Shown piece by piece: positions 7,874-16,968 of a stretch of DNA of 64,000 bases. The position numbers were made by a program, and so were the translations under genes. Origin of the DNA: UBA822 sp965249775 (GTDB lineage Bacteria; Gemmatimonadota; Gemmatimonadetes; Longimicrobiales; Gaopeijiaceae). The DNA is taken from NCBI GenBank assembly GCA_965249775.1, contig OZ252253.1, forward strand, positions 2,790,001 through 2,854,000. Reading direction: 5' to 3'. How positions within the stretch are numbered: position 1 is the stretch's first letter; every line of letters starts with the position of its first letter. A model generated the notes under the pieces. It was not told where the DNA came from. It saw nothing but the letters and a program-made list of their open reading frames with translations, and made no database searches.

Positions 7874-9259
7874 TCACTCACGCCTCGGGCAGAGAGCTTC
7901 TTGAATGGTCTCGACGAGGCATGTGATTCCGAAATCGACCTGTGCATCGTTCGACACCGCCGGCGGGGCGATCTCGACGACTTCACCCTGATCGCCTGCC
8001 GGTAATACCAGAAGCCCCCGGCTCAAGGCGGCCTTGGCGACGCGTGCGCCGCCGCCCGGAGCAGCCCTGCCGTCCTCAGAGCACAACTCGATCCCGATGA
8101 GCAGACCGCGACCGCGAATCTGCCTCACGCCAGTCTGAGTCGAGAGAGCTTCATACAAGCGGCCTACGATGCCGTCACCCAGGTCGAGGGCGCGGGCAGC
8201 CAGGTTCTCCTCTTCCAGGACGTCGAGGAAGGCCAGGGCGGTCGCACAGGACAACGGGTGACCGAGGAACGTGCTGGTATGCAGCGCCTCGCCCCCCGAT
8301 TCGGGCCATGCATCCATGACCTCGCGGGATCCCAGACAGGCGCTCAGCGGGAGCCCCCCACCGAGCGCCTTTCCGACACACACGAGATCTGGAAGGACCC
8401 CCTCGCGTTCGTGTTCGAAAACGACCCCGGTGCGGCCCAGCCCCGTGAAGATCTCATCGAAGATGAGGAGTGAGCCGGCCGCGCGGGTGAGCTCCGCGAG
8501 CCGGCCGAGAAAGCCCGGAGGAGGTATGCGGACGCCCGCCCGGCCCTGCACGGGCTCCACCAAGACGGCGCCGACCCGGTGGTGCGGCTGACCACCCGGT
8601 CCTCCGTCAGAGCCAACGCCCTCCGACAATAGCCGTTCGACCTCGGCGAGCGCCGCGTCTGCTTCTTCCGCCGTCGCCGGGTACGGTGCGAACGACACGC
8701 CCTGATGAAGGCGGGTTTCGAACGGACCCCGGAAGTCGGGGCGCGCCGTCACGGCGAGGCTGCCAAGGGTGAGCCCGTGGTACGCTCCCTCGAACGCAAT
8801 GATGCCGGAGCGGCCGGTGCTCAACTCAGACGTCTTCAGCGCCGCCTCGATCGACTCCGAACCCGACGAGCCGAGTACCGTCCTCGTCTCCTCCCACGGG
8901 GCGAGCGAGCCGAGTCGTTCCAAAAGCTCGACCTTGCGTGCCGGGGGATGTACGTCTCCCATGCCATGGACGAGTCGCTCGGACTGTTCCACCAGCGCCC
9001 GCTGGACCCGGGGGTGTCGGTGACCCGCCAACGAGACCCCAAACGCCCCCGTAAAGTCTACGTAGACGTTTCCGTCCACATCGCGAACGTTCGCGCCGGC
9101 CGCTTCCTCCCAAAAAACGGGGAAATCCTCGGACAGAAAGGTGACATTGCGCGACTCGACGGGGCGCAGGCGCTCCGCCAGAGCCCGGGATCGCGGCCCG
9201 GGCGGGGGCGCCACCAGCGACGGGAGGACTGAGCCGAACTCGGAGGCTGGGTCGGGCAC
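7874..9259 (-). CDS. class III (omega/4-aminobutyrate-type) aminotransferase
   Basis: This 461-residue PLP enzyme would move an amino group from an amine or omega-amino acid to a keto acid. Visible features are the cofactor region SSGSESIEAALK (about 131-142), the PLP-ring aspartate in FDEIFTGLGRTG (Asp268) and the Schiff-base lysine in VCVGKALGGGLPLSA (Lys297). The fold is full length. The exact substrate (GABA, diaminobutyrate, acetylornithine-type and so on) cannot be decided from sequence. The start is GTG (complement ending at 9259), 8 bases after the fabI stop, without an obvious ribosome site, so it may depend on coupling with fabI. Confidence 0.88.
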   Translation of the reverse strand: MPDPASEFGSVLPSLVAPPPGPRSRALAERLRPVESRNVTFLSEDFPVFWEEAAGANVRDVDGNVYVDFTGAFGVSLAGHRHPRVQRALVEQSERLVHGMGDVHPPARKVELLERLGSLAPWEETRTVLGSSGSESIEAALKTSELSTGRSGIIAFEGAYHGLTLGSLAVTARPDFRGPFETRLHQGVSFAPYPATAEEADAALAEVERLLSEGVGSDGGPGGQPHHRVGAVLVEPVQGRAGVRIPPPGFLGRLAELTRAAGSLLIFDEIFTGLGRTGVVFEHEREGVLPDLVCVGKALGGGLPLSACLGSREVMDAWPESGGEALHTSTFLGHPLSCATALAFLDVLEEENLAARALDLGDGIVGRLYEALSTQTGVRQIRGRGLLIGIELCSEDGRAAPGGGARVAKAALSRGLLVLPAGDQGEVVEIAPPAVSNDAQVDFGITCLVETIQEALCPRRE

Positions 9260-9267
9260 GGAGCTGG

Positions 9268-10167
9268 TTAGTCCCCTCCGAGCTGGTCCTCTGCGGGCAT
9301 GCCCATGGCGTGGTAGCCCATGTCCACGTGGAGGGTCTCACCCGTGATCGCTGCGCCCAGGGGAGAGCAGAGGAAGGCGGCCGCGTTCCCGACGTCCTCA
9401 GCCGTGTTGACGCCCGGCAGGGCCGAATTCGCCCGGTAGTAGTCGACCATGCGGTCGATCGTCCCGATTGCCTTGGCCGCCCGGCTCGCCAGCGGACCGG
9501 CCGAAATCGTGTTGACTCGAAGACCCCAACGCCGTCCGGCCTCGAACGCGAGCGTTCGGGTATCGCTCTCCAACGCTGCCTTCGCCGAGCTCATGCCCCC
9601 ACCATAGCCGGGAACGACGCGCTCGCCCGCGAGATACGTCAGGGACACTACCGAGCCCCCCTCCCTCATCAAGGGACCGAAGCGCTGCACCAGGCTGACC
9701 ATGGAGTACGCGCTGGCGCTCACGGCGGCCAGATATCCGGCCCGGCTGGTGTCCACGAGCGGCTTCTGTACTTCCGGGCCATTCGCCAGCGCATGGACCA
9801 GGATGTCCAGGCAATTCTCCCCGAGCTCGTCCCTGAGGGTGTCGGCAACCTCCTGGATCGTATAGCCCGAGAGCTCCCGGTATCTCTTGTCCTCCCGAGT
9901 CTCCTCCGGCACGTCCTCCGGCGTGTCGAAGGTCGCATCCAACGGATGGATCTTCTCGAATTGGATTTGCCCTCCGCCCGGACGACTTAGATCGAATTTT
10001 CCGCGCTCCATGCTCTTGGTGAAGATGTTGAGCATGGGAGGCCAGGTACCGACACGCACGGCCGCGCCGGCCTGCACGAGCGCCCGCACAATGCCCCAGC
10101 CGTATCCCCTATCGTCGCCGACGCCAGCGACGAACGCCCTCTTTCCGGTCAGGTCGATGGAGAGCAT
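9268..10167 (-). CDS. fabI: enoyl-[acyl-carrier-protein] reductase (NADH), long plant/chlamydial-type FabI
   Basis: This 299-residue enzyme performs the final reduction of each type II fatty-acid elongation cycle. It begins with the Rossmann segment GKRAFVAGVGDDRGYGWGI and has the active-site triad Tyr178 (SLTYLAGE), Tyr188 and Lys196 (PGYGGGMSSAKAAL), with the same spacing as in plant enzymes. The insert after the first Rossmann unit (TWPPMLNIFTKSMERGKFDL and the following EDVPEETREDKRY) is typical of plastid, apicomplexan and chlamydial ENR and absent from the shorter E. coli FabI. It lies between the antiporter gene and the aminotransferase gene on the minus strand. Confidence 0.93.
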   Translation of the reverse strand: MLSIDLTGKRAFVAGVGDDRGYGWGIVRALVQAGAAVRVGTWPPMLNIFTKSMERGKFDLSRPGGGQIQFEKIHPLDATFDTPEDVPEETREDKRYRELSGYTIQEVADTLRDELGENCLDILVHALANGPEVQKPLVDTSRAGYLAAVSASAYSMVSLVQRFGPLMREGGSVVSLTYLAGERVVPGYGGGMSSAKAALESDTRTLAFEAGRRWGLRVNTISAGPLASRAAKAIGTIDRMVDYYRANSALPGVNTAEDVGNAAAFLCSPLGAAITGETLHVDMGYHAMGMPAEDQLGGD

Positions 10168-10185
10168 TACTGGTTCTATCCTGTC

Positions 10186-10246
10186 ACAGGACGAAGGTGA
10201 GCAGAATCAGGTAGGATACAGGACGAAGGTGAGCAGAATCAGGTAG
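10186..10246. repeat. 29-bp direct duplication at the 3' end of the antiporter gene
   Basis: Two identical 29-bp copies (10186-10214 and 10218-10246, beginning ACAGGACGAAGGTGAGCAGA) are offset by 32 bases. The copy nearer the gene encodes the antiporter C-terminus; the other is partly beyond its stop. The offset is not a multiple of three, so the duplication moved the stop codon and replaced an earlier one. See the related finding. Confidence 0.9.
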
Positions 10247-11175
10247 ATGCTCAACAGAGCGACCCCCTCCCGGCGCCGAATCACCAACCGGTGACGTACG
10301 ATCGGCACCATCAGAACGGTGGCGACCATCACCGCGGGATACTCCAAGCGCAGCACGTCAGGGCTGAAGTCCATCGGCACGACGAGGGACGTAACTCCCA
10401 GGACGGCGGCGATGTTGAAGACGTTCGAACCAAGAATATTCCCCACGGCGATGTCCGCCTCGTGCCTCAGAGCGGCAACGGCGCAGGTAGCGAGCTCCGG
10501 AAGCGAAGTGCCGATGGATACCAGCGAGACGCCGATCACCAGCTCCGAGATCCCCATCGCCCCGGCAAGCGCGACGGCCGATTCGCTAATCGCGAACGCT
10601 CCCAGCACGAGGCCGCCGATACCCACAAGGATGAAGACCGAGTCCCTCGCGATCGACATGGAGGATAGACCGCCCGCCTCACGAGTGGCGTTCCCATACT
10701 CGTCCTGGGCTTCCTTGCCCTCCGCCCTGGACTTGTGATAAACGAAGTACAGGTAGGCAACGAGCATCGCCACAAGCCCGAGGCCCTCGAGGCGCCCGAG
10801 GTGGTTGTTCCAAATCAGCGGAAGGAGCAATGCCGTAATGAGGATCATCACGGACACCTCCCTGGTCACAATCTGCGTGGAGACGTGCATAGGCCGCAGG
10901 ATCGCGCTGATCCCTAGGACGAGGCCGACATTCGCCAGGTTCGACCCCATCACGTTACCGATGGCGAGATCGGGGTTGCCGCCCAGGGACGCTACGACTG
11001 AGATCACGAGCTCGGGAGCCGACGTACCCATGGAGACCACCGTAAGGCCCACTAAGATCGGGCTCACTCCGAGCGAGCGAGCGAGCCTCGCGCTGCCACG
11101 AACGAGCCATTCGGCCCCGAAATACAGAACCCCTACGCCCCCGATGAAGAGTAGGACCTCGCGTGTCACGCTCAT
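10207..11175 (-). CDS. calcium/sodium (CaCA) antiporter family protein
   Basis: A 322-residue inner-membrane cation exchanger with about ten transmembrane segments. The two inverted alpha-repeats of the CaCA family are evident: MGTSAPELVISVVASLGG with GNVMGSNLANVGLVLG, and SIGTSLPELATCAVAAL with GNILGSNVFNIAAVLG. These carry the acidic and polar residues that bind Ca2+/Na+. It resembles YrbG/CaxA-type proteins. The start is the ATG ending at 11175, overlapping the polX stop by ATGA; a longer frame to 11205 lies inside polX. Its last residues were altered by a 29-bp duplication. Confidence 0.92.
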   Translation of the reverse strand: MSVTREVLLFIGGVGVLYFGAEWLVRGSARLARSLGVSPILVGLTVVSMGTSAPELVISVVASLGGNPDLAIGNVMGSNLANVGLVLGISAILRPMHVSTQIVTREVSVMILITALLLPLIWNNHLGRLEGLGLVAMLVAYLYFVYHKSRAEGKEAQDEYGNATREAGGLSSMSIARDSVFILVGIGGLVLGAFAISESAVALAGAMGISELVIGVSLVSIGTSLPELATCAVAALRHEADIAVGNILGSNVFNIAAVLGVTSLVVPMDFSPDVLRLEYPAVMVATVLMVPIVRHRLVIRRREGVALLSIYLILLTFVLYPT

Positions 11176-12944
11176 GAGCCCGTCCCCCCCCGTCGTTCGA
11201 GCCACTCTCGGAACTGCTCCTGAGTCATCGTATTGAGCACGTCTTCCTTGCTCAGCCAGGCTCGCTGCGCCTGATCCACTCCGTAGGACATGTGGTCCAG
11301 CCGCTCGACCGAATGAGCATCGGTGCTGATGCAGACCTTCACCCCCAGCTCCTTCGCGCGGTGGGCGTGGACGTCGCTTAAATCGAGCCGGTTCGGGTTC
11401 GCGTTGATTTCAACGGCGACATCCAACTCCCGTGCCGCCTGCAGCACTTCTTCCATTTCGATCTGAAACGGCTCCCTTCGGCCGAGAAGCCGTCCGGTGG
11501 GGTGGGCAAGGATGTCCACCTGAGGATGCTGCATCGCCGAAATGACCCGATCCGTCATCAAAGCCCGATCCATCTCCATGAGGGAGTGTACGGAGACCAA
11601 CACCAGATCCAACTTCTCGAGGACCTCGTCGGTCATGTCGAGACTTCCGTCTCGGAGAATATCCACCTCCAAACTCTTGAAAATAGTGATCCCGTCCAAC
11701 CCCTTCTGAATTCGGTCGATCTCCTTCCACTGATCCACGGCCTTCTCGGGCGTGAGGCCGCCGACCATCGCCAGCGCGGGGCTGTGGTCGCTAATGGCCA
11801 AATACCGGTACCCTCTGGCCCCACACGCCCGGGCCATCTCCTCGACTGAGGCCTTACCATCGCTCCAGGTCGAGTGCATGTGAAGATCACCCTGAATATC
11901 ATCCAGCGTCACGAGATCCGGCAGAGCGTCGTCTTGTGCCGCCTTCACCTCGCCACTGTTCTCACGAAGCACCGGAGGGACCCACACCATCCCGAGCACT
12001 TCGAAAACCGAGCTCTCGGTATCGCCCGCCACCCGCTCGCCGTCCTCCTTGCCCATGTCATCGGGATCGACACCCTCGGCCACCCGAAACACACCCCACT
12101 CGCTGACACGCAGGCCTTGCCGCTGCCCGATCTGGCGAACGGCGACGTTATGCTCCTTGGATCCGGTGAAGTAGTGGAGCGCCGCTCCGAACGAGCGGCC
12201 GGGAATCACGCGGAGGTCGACCTCCAGGCCCGAGCGGAGCACCACGGCCCCACGCGTGTCGCCACCCAAGACGACCCGCTCCACCGACCCGAAGGCCGTG
12301 AAGTGCTCCATGACGGCGGGAGCCGGCAGCTCAGCCTGAACGAGCAAGTCGATGTCCCCGATAGTCTCTTTGCGGCGCCGGTAGCTCCCCGCGACTTCGA
12401 TGCGCTCCACACCAGGCGCCTCTCGCATGTGCGCGACGAGCGGCTCTATCAGCTCGTCCACCTTCGAGAGGAGAAACCGGCCGGAGTAACGCCGGAAGTC
12501 CTCGATGGATGTGAGGATCTTCTTCACGCTGGTGGCGCCGAACCCCGCAAGACTCTCGACGCGGCCCTCCCGCAAAGCCACCTCGAGCTCGTCGACGTTC
12601 GTGACATCAAGTGACTCCCACAGCTTCTTGGCCTTCTTGGGACCCACGCCGTCGAGCTTCACGAGCTGTACGAGAGACCTCGGGACTTCGGCGGACACCT
12701 CCGCCAAACGAGCAAGCTCACCCGTCTGGACGAGCTCGACGATATGGGCAGACATGTCCTTGCCGATCGCATCGAGCGCCGTCAGATCCTCTCCTTCTTC
12801 GACCATCGCGGTTAGCGGACGTGTGAGCCCCCGCACGGTGAGCACCGCGTTCCGGTAGGCCCGGATGCGGAAGGGGTTCGACCCTCGGATCTCCAACAGA
12901 TCCGCGAGTTCAGCAAGGATGCCCGCGATCTCGACGTTCTCCAT
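11172..12944 (-). CDS. polX: DNA polymerase/3'-5' exonuclease PolX
   Basis: A 590-residue bacterial family X repair polymerase. Residues 1-150 hold two helix-hairpin-helix regions (for example LVKLDGVGPKKAKKLWES). The nucleotidyltransferase centre has GSYRRRKETIGDIDLLV with Asp197/Asp199 and a third aspartate in LEVDLRV (Asp243). From about 350 a PHP domain starts with GDLHMHSTWSDG (His355, His357) and continues with DILAHPTGRLLG and STDAHS, which gives the Mn2+-dependent exonuclease. It would fill short gaps in base-excision repair. It lies downstream of ligA on the same strand and overlaps the antiporter start by four bases. Confidence 0.95.
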   Translation of the reverse strand: MENVEIAGILAELADLLEIRGSNPFRIRAYRNAVLTVRGLTRPLTAMVEEGEDLTALDAIGKDMSAHIVELVQTGELARLAEVSAEVPRSLVQLVKLDGVGPKKAKKLWESLDVTNVDELEVALREGRVESLAGFGATSVKKILTSIEDFRRYSGRFLLSKVDELIEPLVAHMREAPGVERIEVAGSYRRRKETIGDIDLLVQAELPAPAVMEHFTAFGSVERVVLGGDTRGAVVLRSGLEVDLRVIPGRSFGAALHYFTGSKEHNVAVRQIGQRQGLRVSEWGVFRVAEGVDPDDMGKEDGERVAGDTESSVFEVLGMVWVPPVLRENSGEVKAAQDDALPDLVTLDDIQGDLHMHSTWSDGKASVEEMARACGARGYRYLAISDHSPALAMVGGLTPEKAVDQWKEIDRIQKGLDGITIFKSLEVDILRDGSLDMTDEVLEKLDLVLVSVHSLMEMDRALMTDRVISAMQHPQVDILAHPTGRLLGRREPFQIEMEEVLQAARELDVAVEINANPNRLDLSDVHAHRAKELGVKVCISTDAHSVERLDHMSYGVDQAQRAWLSKEDVLNTMTQEQFREWLERRGGTGS

Positions 12945-12996
12945 GGGGGCTAGAAGGCTGCCATGTGCGCGACCCGCTGTACTCCTTCAGCGGCCT

Positions 12997-15018
12997 TCAC
13001 AGCGCCCCCGCCGTCCTGAGAATATCGACGAAGGCATCTTCGCTCAGGATCTCGACCCCGAGGTCACGGGCTTTGACGAGTTTGGACCCGGGGTCCCCCC
13101 CCGCCACGACATACGTCGTCTCGCCGCTCACCGAGCCGACGACCCGTCCACCGTGTTCCTCGATCAGGCGCTTCGCGTCCGAGCGAGAGAACCGCTCGAG
13201 CCCTCCCGTGAATACGAACCTCATGCCGGCCAATCCTTCGCCGCCCGCCTGATCGGGAGGCAACAGAGCGGTCATGTGACCGAGGACAGCCGCGATCCGT
13301 CCACGGTTTTGTTCGTCGTCGAGGAAGGTCCTGATCTGTTCCGACATGATCGCTCCGATCCCGTCCACCGCCTCGAGTTGCTCGACTGTGGCTTCCTGGA
13401 GGTTGTCGAAGGACCGGAACTCCGCCGCGAGCGAGGCCGCAACCGTCGATCCCACTTCGGGGATCCCAAGACCATAGAGAAAGCGGGCGAGCTCCACGCT
13501 CTTCTTGTCCTGGATGGCCCGGGCGAGGTTCGCCGCAGACGTTTCGGCGAATCCGTCCAGCGGCTCGAGGTCCCCGGCCGTGAGCTCGAAGAGATCAGCG
13601 AGCTCCTTCACCAGACCACGGTCAACGAGAAGCGTCACCGTCTCCTCTCCCAACCCCTCGATGTCGAGACCCGCCCTGGACCCGAAGTGGGTTAGCCCTC
13701 TCTTGAGCTGCGCCATACACCCGAACCGGTTCGGGCAATACGTGAACGGGCCGTCCTCCTGGACGGGTGTATCGCAGGCTGGGCATCGCGCCGGCATCTG
13801 GAAGGCGGCCCCACGCTTTCGCCCCTCTTCCGGTACGCGCTCCACGACCTGTGGGATCACGTCGCCGGCACGCTGGATCCTGACGAGGTCGCCTTGGCGG
13901 ATGTCCTTCCGGGCGACCTCCTCCCGATTGTGTAGCGAGGCACGCGAAACGGTGACGCCACCGACCTCGACAGGCCTCAACAGAGCCACAGGGGTGAGCT
14001 TCCCAGTACGACCAACGGAAACCGCGATCTTCTCGATGCGTGTGATCTCTCTGCGCGGCTCGAACTTATAGGCGAGGGCCCAACGAGGGTGGTGCGACGT
14101 AGCTCCCAGATCAGCCCGTGAATCGAGGTGGTCGAGCTTTATGACCACGCCGTCGATCTCATAGTCGAGGTCGTCCCGATCGGCTGCGTACCTACCGTGA
14201 TACTCGAGAATTTCCTCGACCGTCTCGGCCAGCGAGATGCGCTCCGGCGTTCTGAACCCCCATTCCCGCAACGCGTTCACGGATTCCTGGTCCGAGGTCA
14301 GTTGCGCACCGCGGACCATGAGGATGTCGTACGCCAAGAGGTCGAGAGGCCTCTCGGCCGTCAAACGGGAGTCGAGTTGCCGAAGGGAGCCGGACGCCGA
14401 GTTGCGTGGATTCACATAAGGCTCCGAGCCCTGCTCGATCATACGCGCGTTGAGCGCCTCGAACGCCGAGAGATACATGATTACTTCCCCCCGCACGGCC
14501 AGCAGCTCCGGCGCGGGGCGCTCGGCCTCACGGAGGCGCAAGGGAAGGCTCGGAATGGTTCTCAGATTCTCCGTGACGAGCTCCCCCACGCGGCCGTTCC
14601 CACGCGTCACGGCCCGTACGAACAATCCCTCCTCATACACGAGCTCGATGGATGCGCCATCCAGCTTCGGCTCGAGCACGTAGCGGGGCTCGTCCTCGAG
14701 CCCCTTTCGCACACGTTCGTCGAAGCGTCGCACCTCGGCCGGATCCTGTGTCGAATCCAAGGACAGCATCGGGACCGTGTGCTCGGCGTTTGGAAACGTA
14801 CTCTGGGGCTCAGCGCCCACCCGCCGGGTCGGCGAGTCCACGGTGATCAAGTGGGGGTGGGAGGCCTCCAAGGCCCGAAGCTCTTTGAAGATCTGATCAT
14901 ACTCCGCATCGTCGATCTCCGGCCGTGACTCCACATAGTACAGGTGGGAATGTCGCCGTAGCTCGTCACGCATCTGCTCCAGCCGTCGAGCCACGTCTAC
15001 CTCATCCGAATCGCTCAA
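12997..15018 (-). CDS. ligA: NAD+-dependent DNA ligase LigA
   Basis: This 673-residue ligase seals nicks in replication and repair using NAD+. It has the Ia domain (HSHLYYVESRPEIDDAEYD), the adenylated lysine in EPKLDGASIEL (Lys118), an OB fold, a four-cysteine zinc finger (CPACDTP ... TYCPNRFGC), HhH repeats and a C-terminal BRCT domain (from about residue 595, LAGMRFVFTGGLERF). Length is normal. The start is TTG (complement of 15016-15018) with GGAGC just upstream. polX follows 52 bases downstream, and pairing a gap-filling polymerase with a ligase is a sensible repair unit. Confidence 0.97.
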   Translation of the reverse strand: MSDSDEVDVARRLEQMRDELRRHSHLYYVESRPEIDDAEYDQIFKELRALEASHPHLITVDSPTRRVGAEPQSTFPNAEHTVPMLSLDSTQDPAEVRRFDERVRKGLEDEPRYVLEPKLDGASIELVYEEGLFVRAVTRGNGRVGELVTENLRTIPSLPLRLREAERPAPELLAVRGEVIMYLSAFEALNARMIEQGSEPYVNPRNSASGSLRQLDSRLTAERPLDLLAYDILMVRGAQLTSDQESVNALREWGFRTPERISLAETVEEILEYHGRYAADRDDLDYEIDGVVIKLDHLDSRADLGATSHHPRWALAYKFEPRREITRIEKIAVSVGRTGKLTPVALLRPVEVGGVTVSRASLHNREEVARKDIRQGDLVRIQRAGDVIPQVVERVPEEGRKRGAAFQMPARCPACDTPVQEDGPFTYCPNRFGCMAQLKRGLTHFGSRAGLDIEGLGEETVTLLVDRGLVKELADLFELTAGDLEPLDGFAETSAANLARAIQDKKSVELARFLYGLGIPEVGSTVAASLAAEFRSFDNLQEATVEQLEAVDGIGAIMSEQIRTFLDDEQNRGRIAAVLGHMTALLPPDQAGGEGLAGMRFVFTGGLERFSRSDAKRLIEEHGGRVVGSVSGETTYVVAGGDPGSKLVKARDLGVEILSEDAFVDILRTAGAL

Positions 15019-15228
15019 TGAAGCTCCATGTTCAACGACGTTCCCTCCGAACCGATCAGTCCAGGACTCACGTAGGTGTTCTCAGGGAGAAAATCGGAAG
15101 GCGGCGCGGGCCTCGTAACGTGGCGCATCGCATCGGACCAGGATAGCCCACGGCATTGTCGAACGCGCCCCGCATGAAGAAATTTCGAGCGGTGATCGTA
15201 CCCTTTCTCACAAAGGAGCGAAAAGGCG

Positions 15229-15795
15229 TTGCAACCGGAGGTCGAACGCGAAGTGGTCCGAATGTCCAAGTCGGGAGACCCCCGATCGTATGAGCCGTTG
15301 GTGCGTGCTTACGAGGGCCCGGGTCTCCGTTTAGCCGTAGGCATGCTCGGCAGCGTCGACGAGGCCAGGGACGCACTGCAAGATGCGTTCATCAAGGCCT
15401 GGCAATCCCTTCACCGGTTCGACATCACTCGTCCGTTCGGACCTTGGTTCTTTCAAATCCTGAGGAATCAGTGCCGTGACGTGATCCGAAGCCGGCAATC
15501 GCGCGAGAGCCACGAGGTGCGCGACGAGCTGATCGAGGTCCGGCCGGCAGGACCTTCCTCCGATCCGACTCGCCTCCATGAGCGGACAGAGGCCAGCGTG
15601 ATCCTTTGGAGAGCACTGGACGCTCTTGCCGGCGAGCACCGCGAAATCCTGGTTCTCAAGGAGCTTCAGGGGTTTCGCTACTCTGAAATCGCCGACATCC
15701 TGCAGATTCCAGAGGGCACCGTAGCCAGTCGTCTTTATCATGCCCGCGACGCCCTCCGCGAGGCACTTTGTGCAATGAATGCGGAGTATCCGTGA
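15229..15795 (+). CDS. ECF-type RNA polymerase sigma factor (sigma-70 family)
   Basis: The 188-residue protein has sigma region 2 (YEPLVRAYEGPGLRLAVGML, then DARDALQDAFIKAWQSLHRF-like core) and region 4 (LAGEHREILVLKELQGFRYS and EGTVASRLYHARDALRE helix-turn-helix), with no sigma 1.1 or 3. It would direct RNA polymerase to a small regulon. The TTG start at 15229 is supported by AAAGGAG at 15212-15218. The gene that should follow directly, a membrane anti-sigma, now lies 1.17 kb downstream because an IS630-family element entered the gap, so its co-transcription may be disturbed. Confidence 0.93.
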   Translation: MQPEVEREVVRMSKSGDPRSYEPLVRAYEGPGLRLAVGMLGSVDEARDALQDAFIKAWQSLHRFDITRPFGPWFFQILRNQCRDVIRSRQSRESHEVRDELIEVRPAGPSSDPTRLHERTEASVILWRALDALAGEHREILVLKELQGFRYSEIADILQIPEGTVASRLYHARDALREALCAMNAEYP

Positions 15796-15812
15796 CCACC
15801 ACGGATGCCCTA

Positions 15813-16953
15813 GTGTAGTGTCGCTAAATTATCTTGCATGATATAAGGCTACGTGGTATTGTATGACATGCCACTACCCATACGTGTTATGCCACTGCGC
15901 CGCGGGGACCGCGCGCGCCTCGAATCGCTGGTCCGATCCCGCACGACCCCCCAACGCGTGGTCGAGCGCGCCCGCATTGTGCTCGGGTCCGCTGCGGGGG
16001 ACTCGGGCTCGACTATTTGTGGTGATGTCGGCGTCTCGCGCCCGACCGTCACACTCTGGTTGGATCGGTATGAGGCTGGCGGGCTTGCGGCCCTCCGGGC
16101 CGACCGCCCGCGGTCGGGACGCCCGAAACGTATTACCCTGGCCGAGGAAGAAGCCATCGTGCACCGCACGACACAAACGACGCCGCCCACGGGCCGCGGC
16201 ACCCATTGGAGTACGCGGCTGATGGCCGAAGTGACCGGCTTGCATCACTCCACGATTGCGCGCATCTGGAAGGCCCATGGGTTGCGCCCCCATCGGGTCC
16301 GGTCGTTCAAGTTGTCCACCGACCCCGCCTTCGTAGAAAAACTCCGGGATGTCGTCGGGTTGTACCTGCAGCCGCCTGAGCGGGCGATCGTCTTCTCCTT
16401 TGATGAGAAGAGCCAGATCCAGGCCCTGGATCGCACCCAGCCAGGCCTGCCGCTGAAGCGCGGGCGCGCCGGCACCTTCACCCACGATTACAAGCGCCAT
16501 GGCACGACCACGCTATTTGCGGCCCTCGATGTGGCCACCGGCCACGTCATTCAGGAGTGCATGCCGAAGCATCGCCATCAGGAGTTTCTCAAGTTCATGA
16601 ACACGGTCGTGCGCACGACGGCCAAGGATCTCGACATCCACGTCATCCTCGACAACTACGCCACGCACAAACATCCCAAGGTGAAACAGTGGCTCCAACG
16701 TCATCGGCGAGTCCATTTCCATTTCACGCCCACCTCGGCCTCGTGGCTCAATCTTGTCGAACGCTTCTTCAGCGAACTCACCGAGCGACAACTGCGGCGG
16801 CTCGCCGTTACCAGCGTGGACGAGTTGATCCAAGCCATCACCGACTACATCGAGTGCCGCAACGAAAACCCCACACCTTTCACATGGACAGCCACCGTCC
16901 GCCAGATCCTCAAGAAGGTCAACAAAGCCAATGAGACTTTGGCGACACTACAC
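15813..16953 (+). mobile_element. IS630-family insertion sequence (about 1.14 kb)
   Basis: The element is bounded by 16-bp terminal inverted repeats GTGTAGTGTCGCYAAA (left 15813-15828; right is the complement of 16938-16953; one mismatch) and flanked on both sides by TA (15811-15812 and 16954-16955), the target duplication expected for the IS630-Tc1-mariner group. It contains one intact DDE transposase gene. Removing the element and one TA restores the sequence CCCTAGGAGG before the anti-sigma GTG, showing a clean insertion between two operon genes. Confidence 0.93.
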
Positions 16954-16956
16954 TAG
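15853..16956 (+). CDS. IS630-family DDE transposase
   Basis: A 367-residue transposase with an N-terminal helix-turn-helix region (VSRPTVTLWLDRYEAGGLAA) and a DDE catalytic core: Asp184 in FSFDEKSQIQALD, Asp267 in HVILDNYATHK and Glu303 in SASWLNLVERFFSEL. It cuts and joins the element ends. The frame is intact, so the copy may be active. The GTG at 15853 or the ATG at 15868 may start it. The stop TAG at 16954-16956 is made by the duplicated target TA plus the flanking G, so the element itself does not encode its stop. Confidence 0.95.
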   Translation: MVLYDMPLPIRVMPLRRGDRARLESLVRSRTTPQRVVERARIVLGSAAGDSGSTICGDVGVSRPTVTLWLDRYEAGGLAALRADRPRSGRPKRITLAEEEAIVHRTTQTTPPTGRGTHWSTRLMAEVTGLHHSTIARIWKAHGLRPHRVRSFKLSTDPAFVEKLRDVVGLYLQPPERAIVFSFDEKSQIQALDRTQPGLPLKRGRAGTFTHDYKRHGTTTLFAALDVATGHVIQECMPKHRHQEFLKFMNTVVRTTAKDLDIHVILDNYATHKHPKVKQWLQRHRRVHFHFTPTSASWLNLVERFFSELTERQLRRLAVTSVDELIQAITDYIECRNENPTPFTWTATVRQILKKVNKANETLATLH

Positions 16957-16968
16957 GAGGAAAGTATC

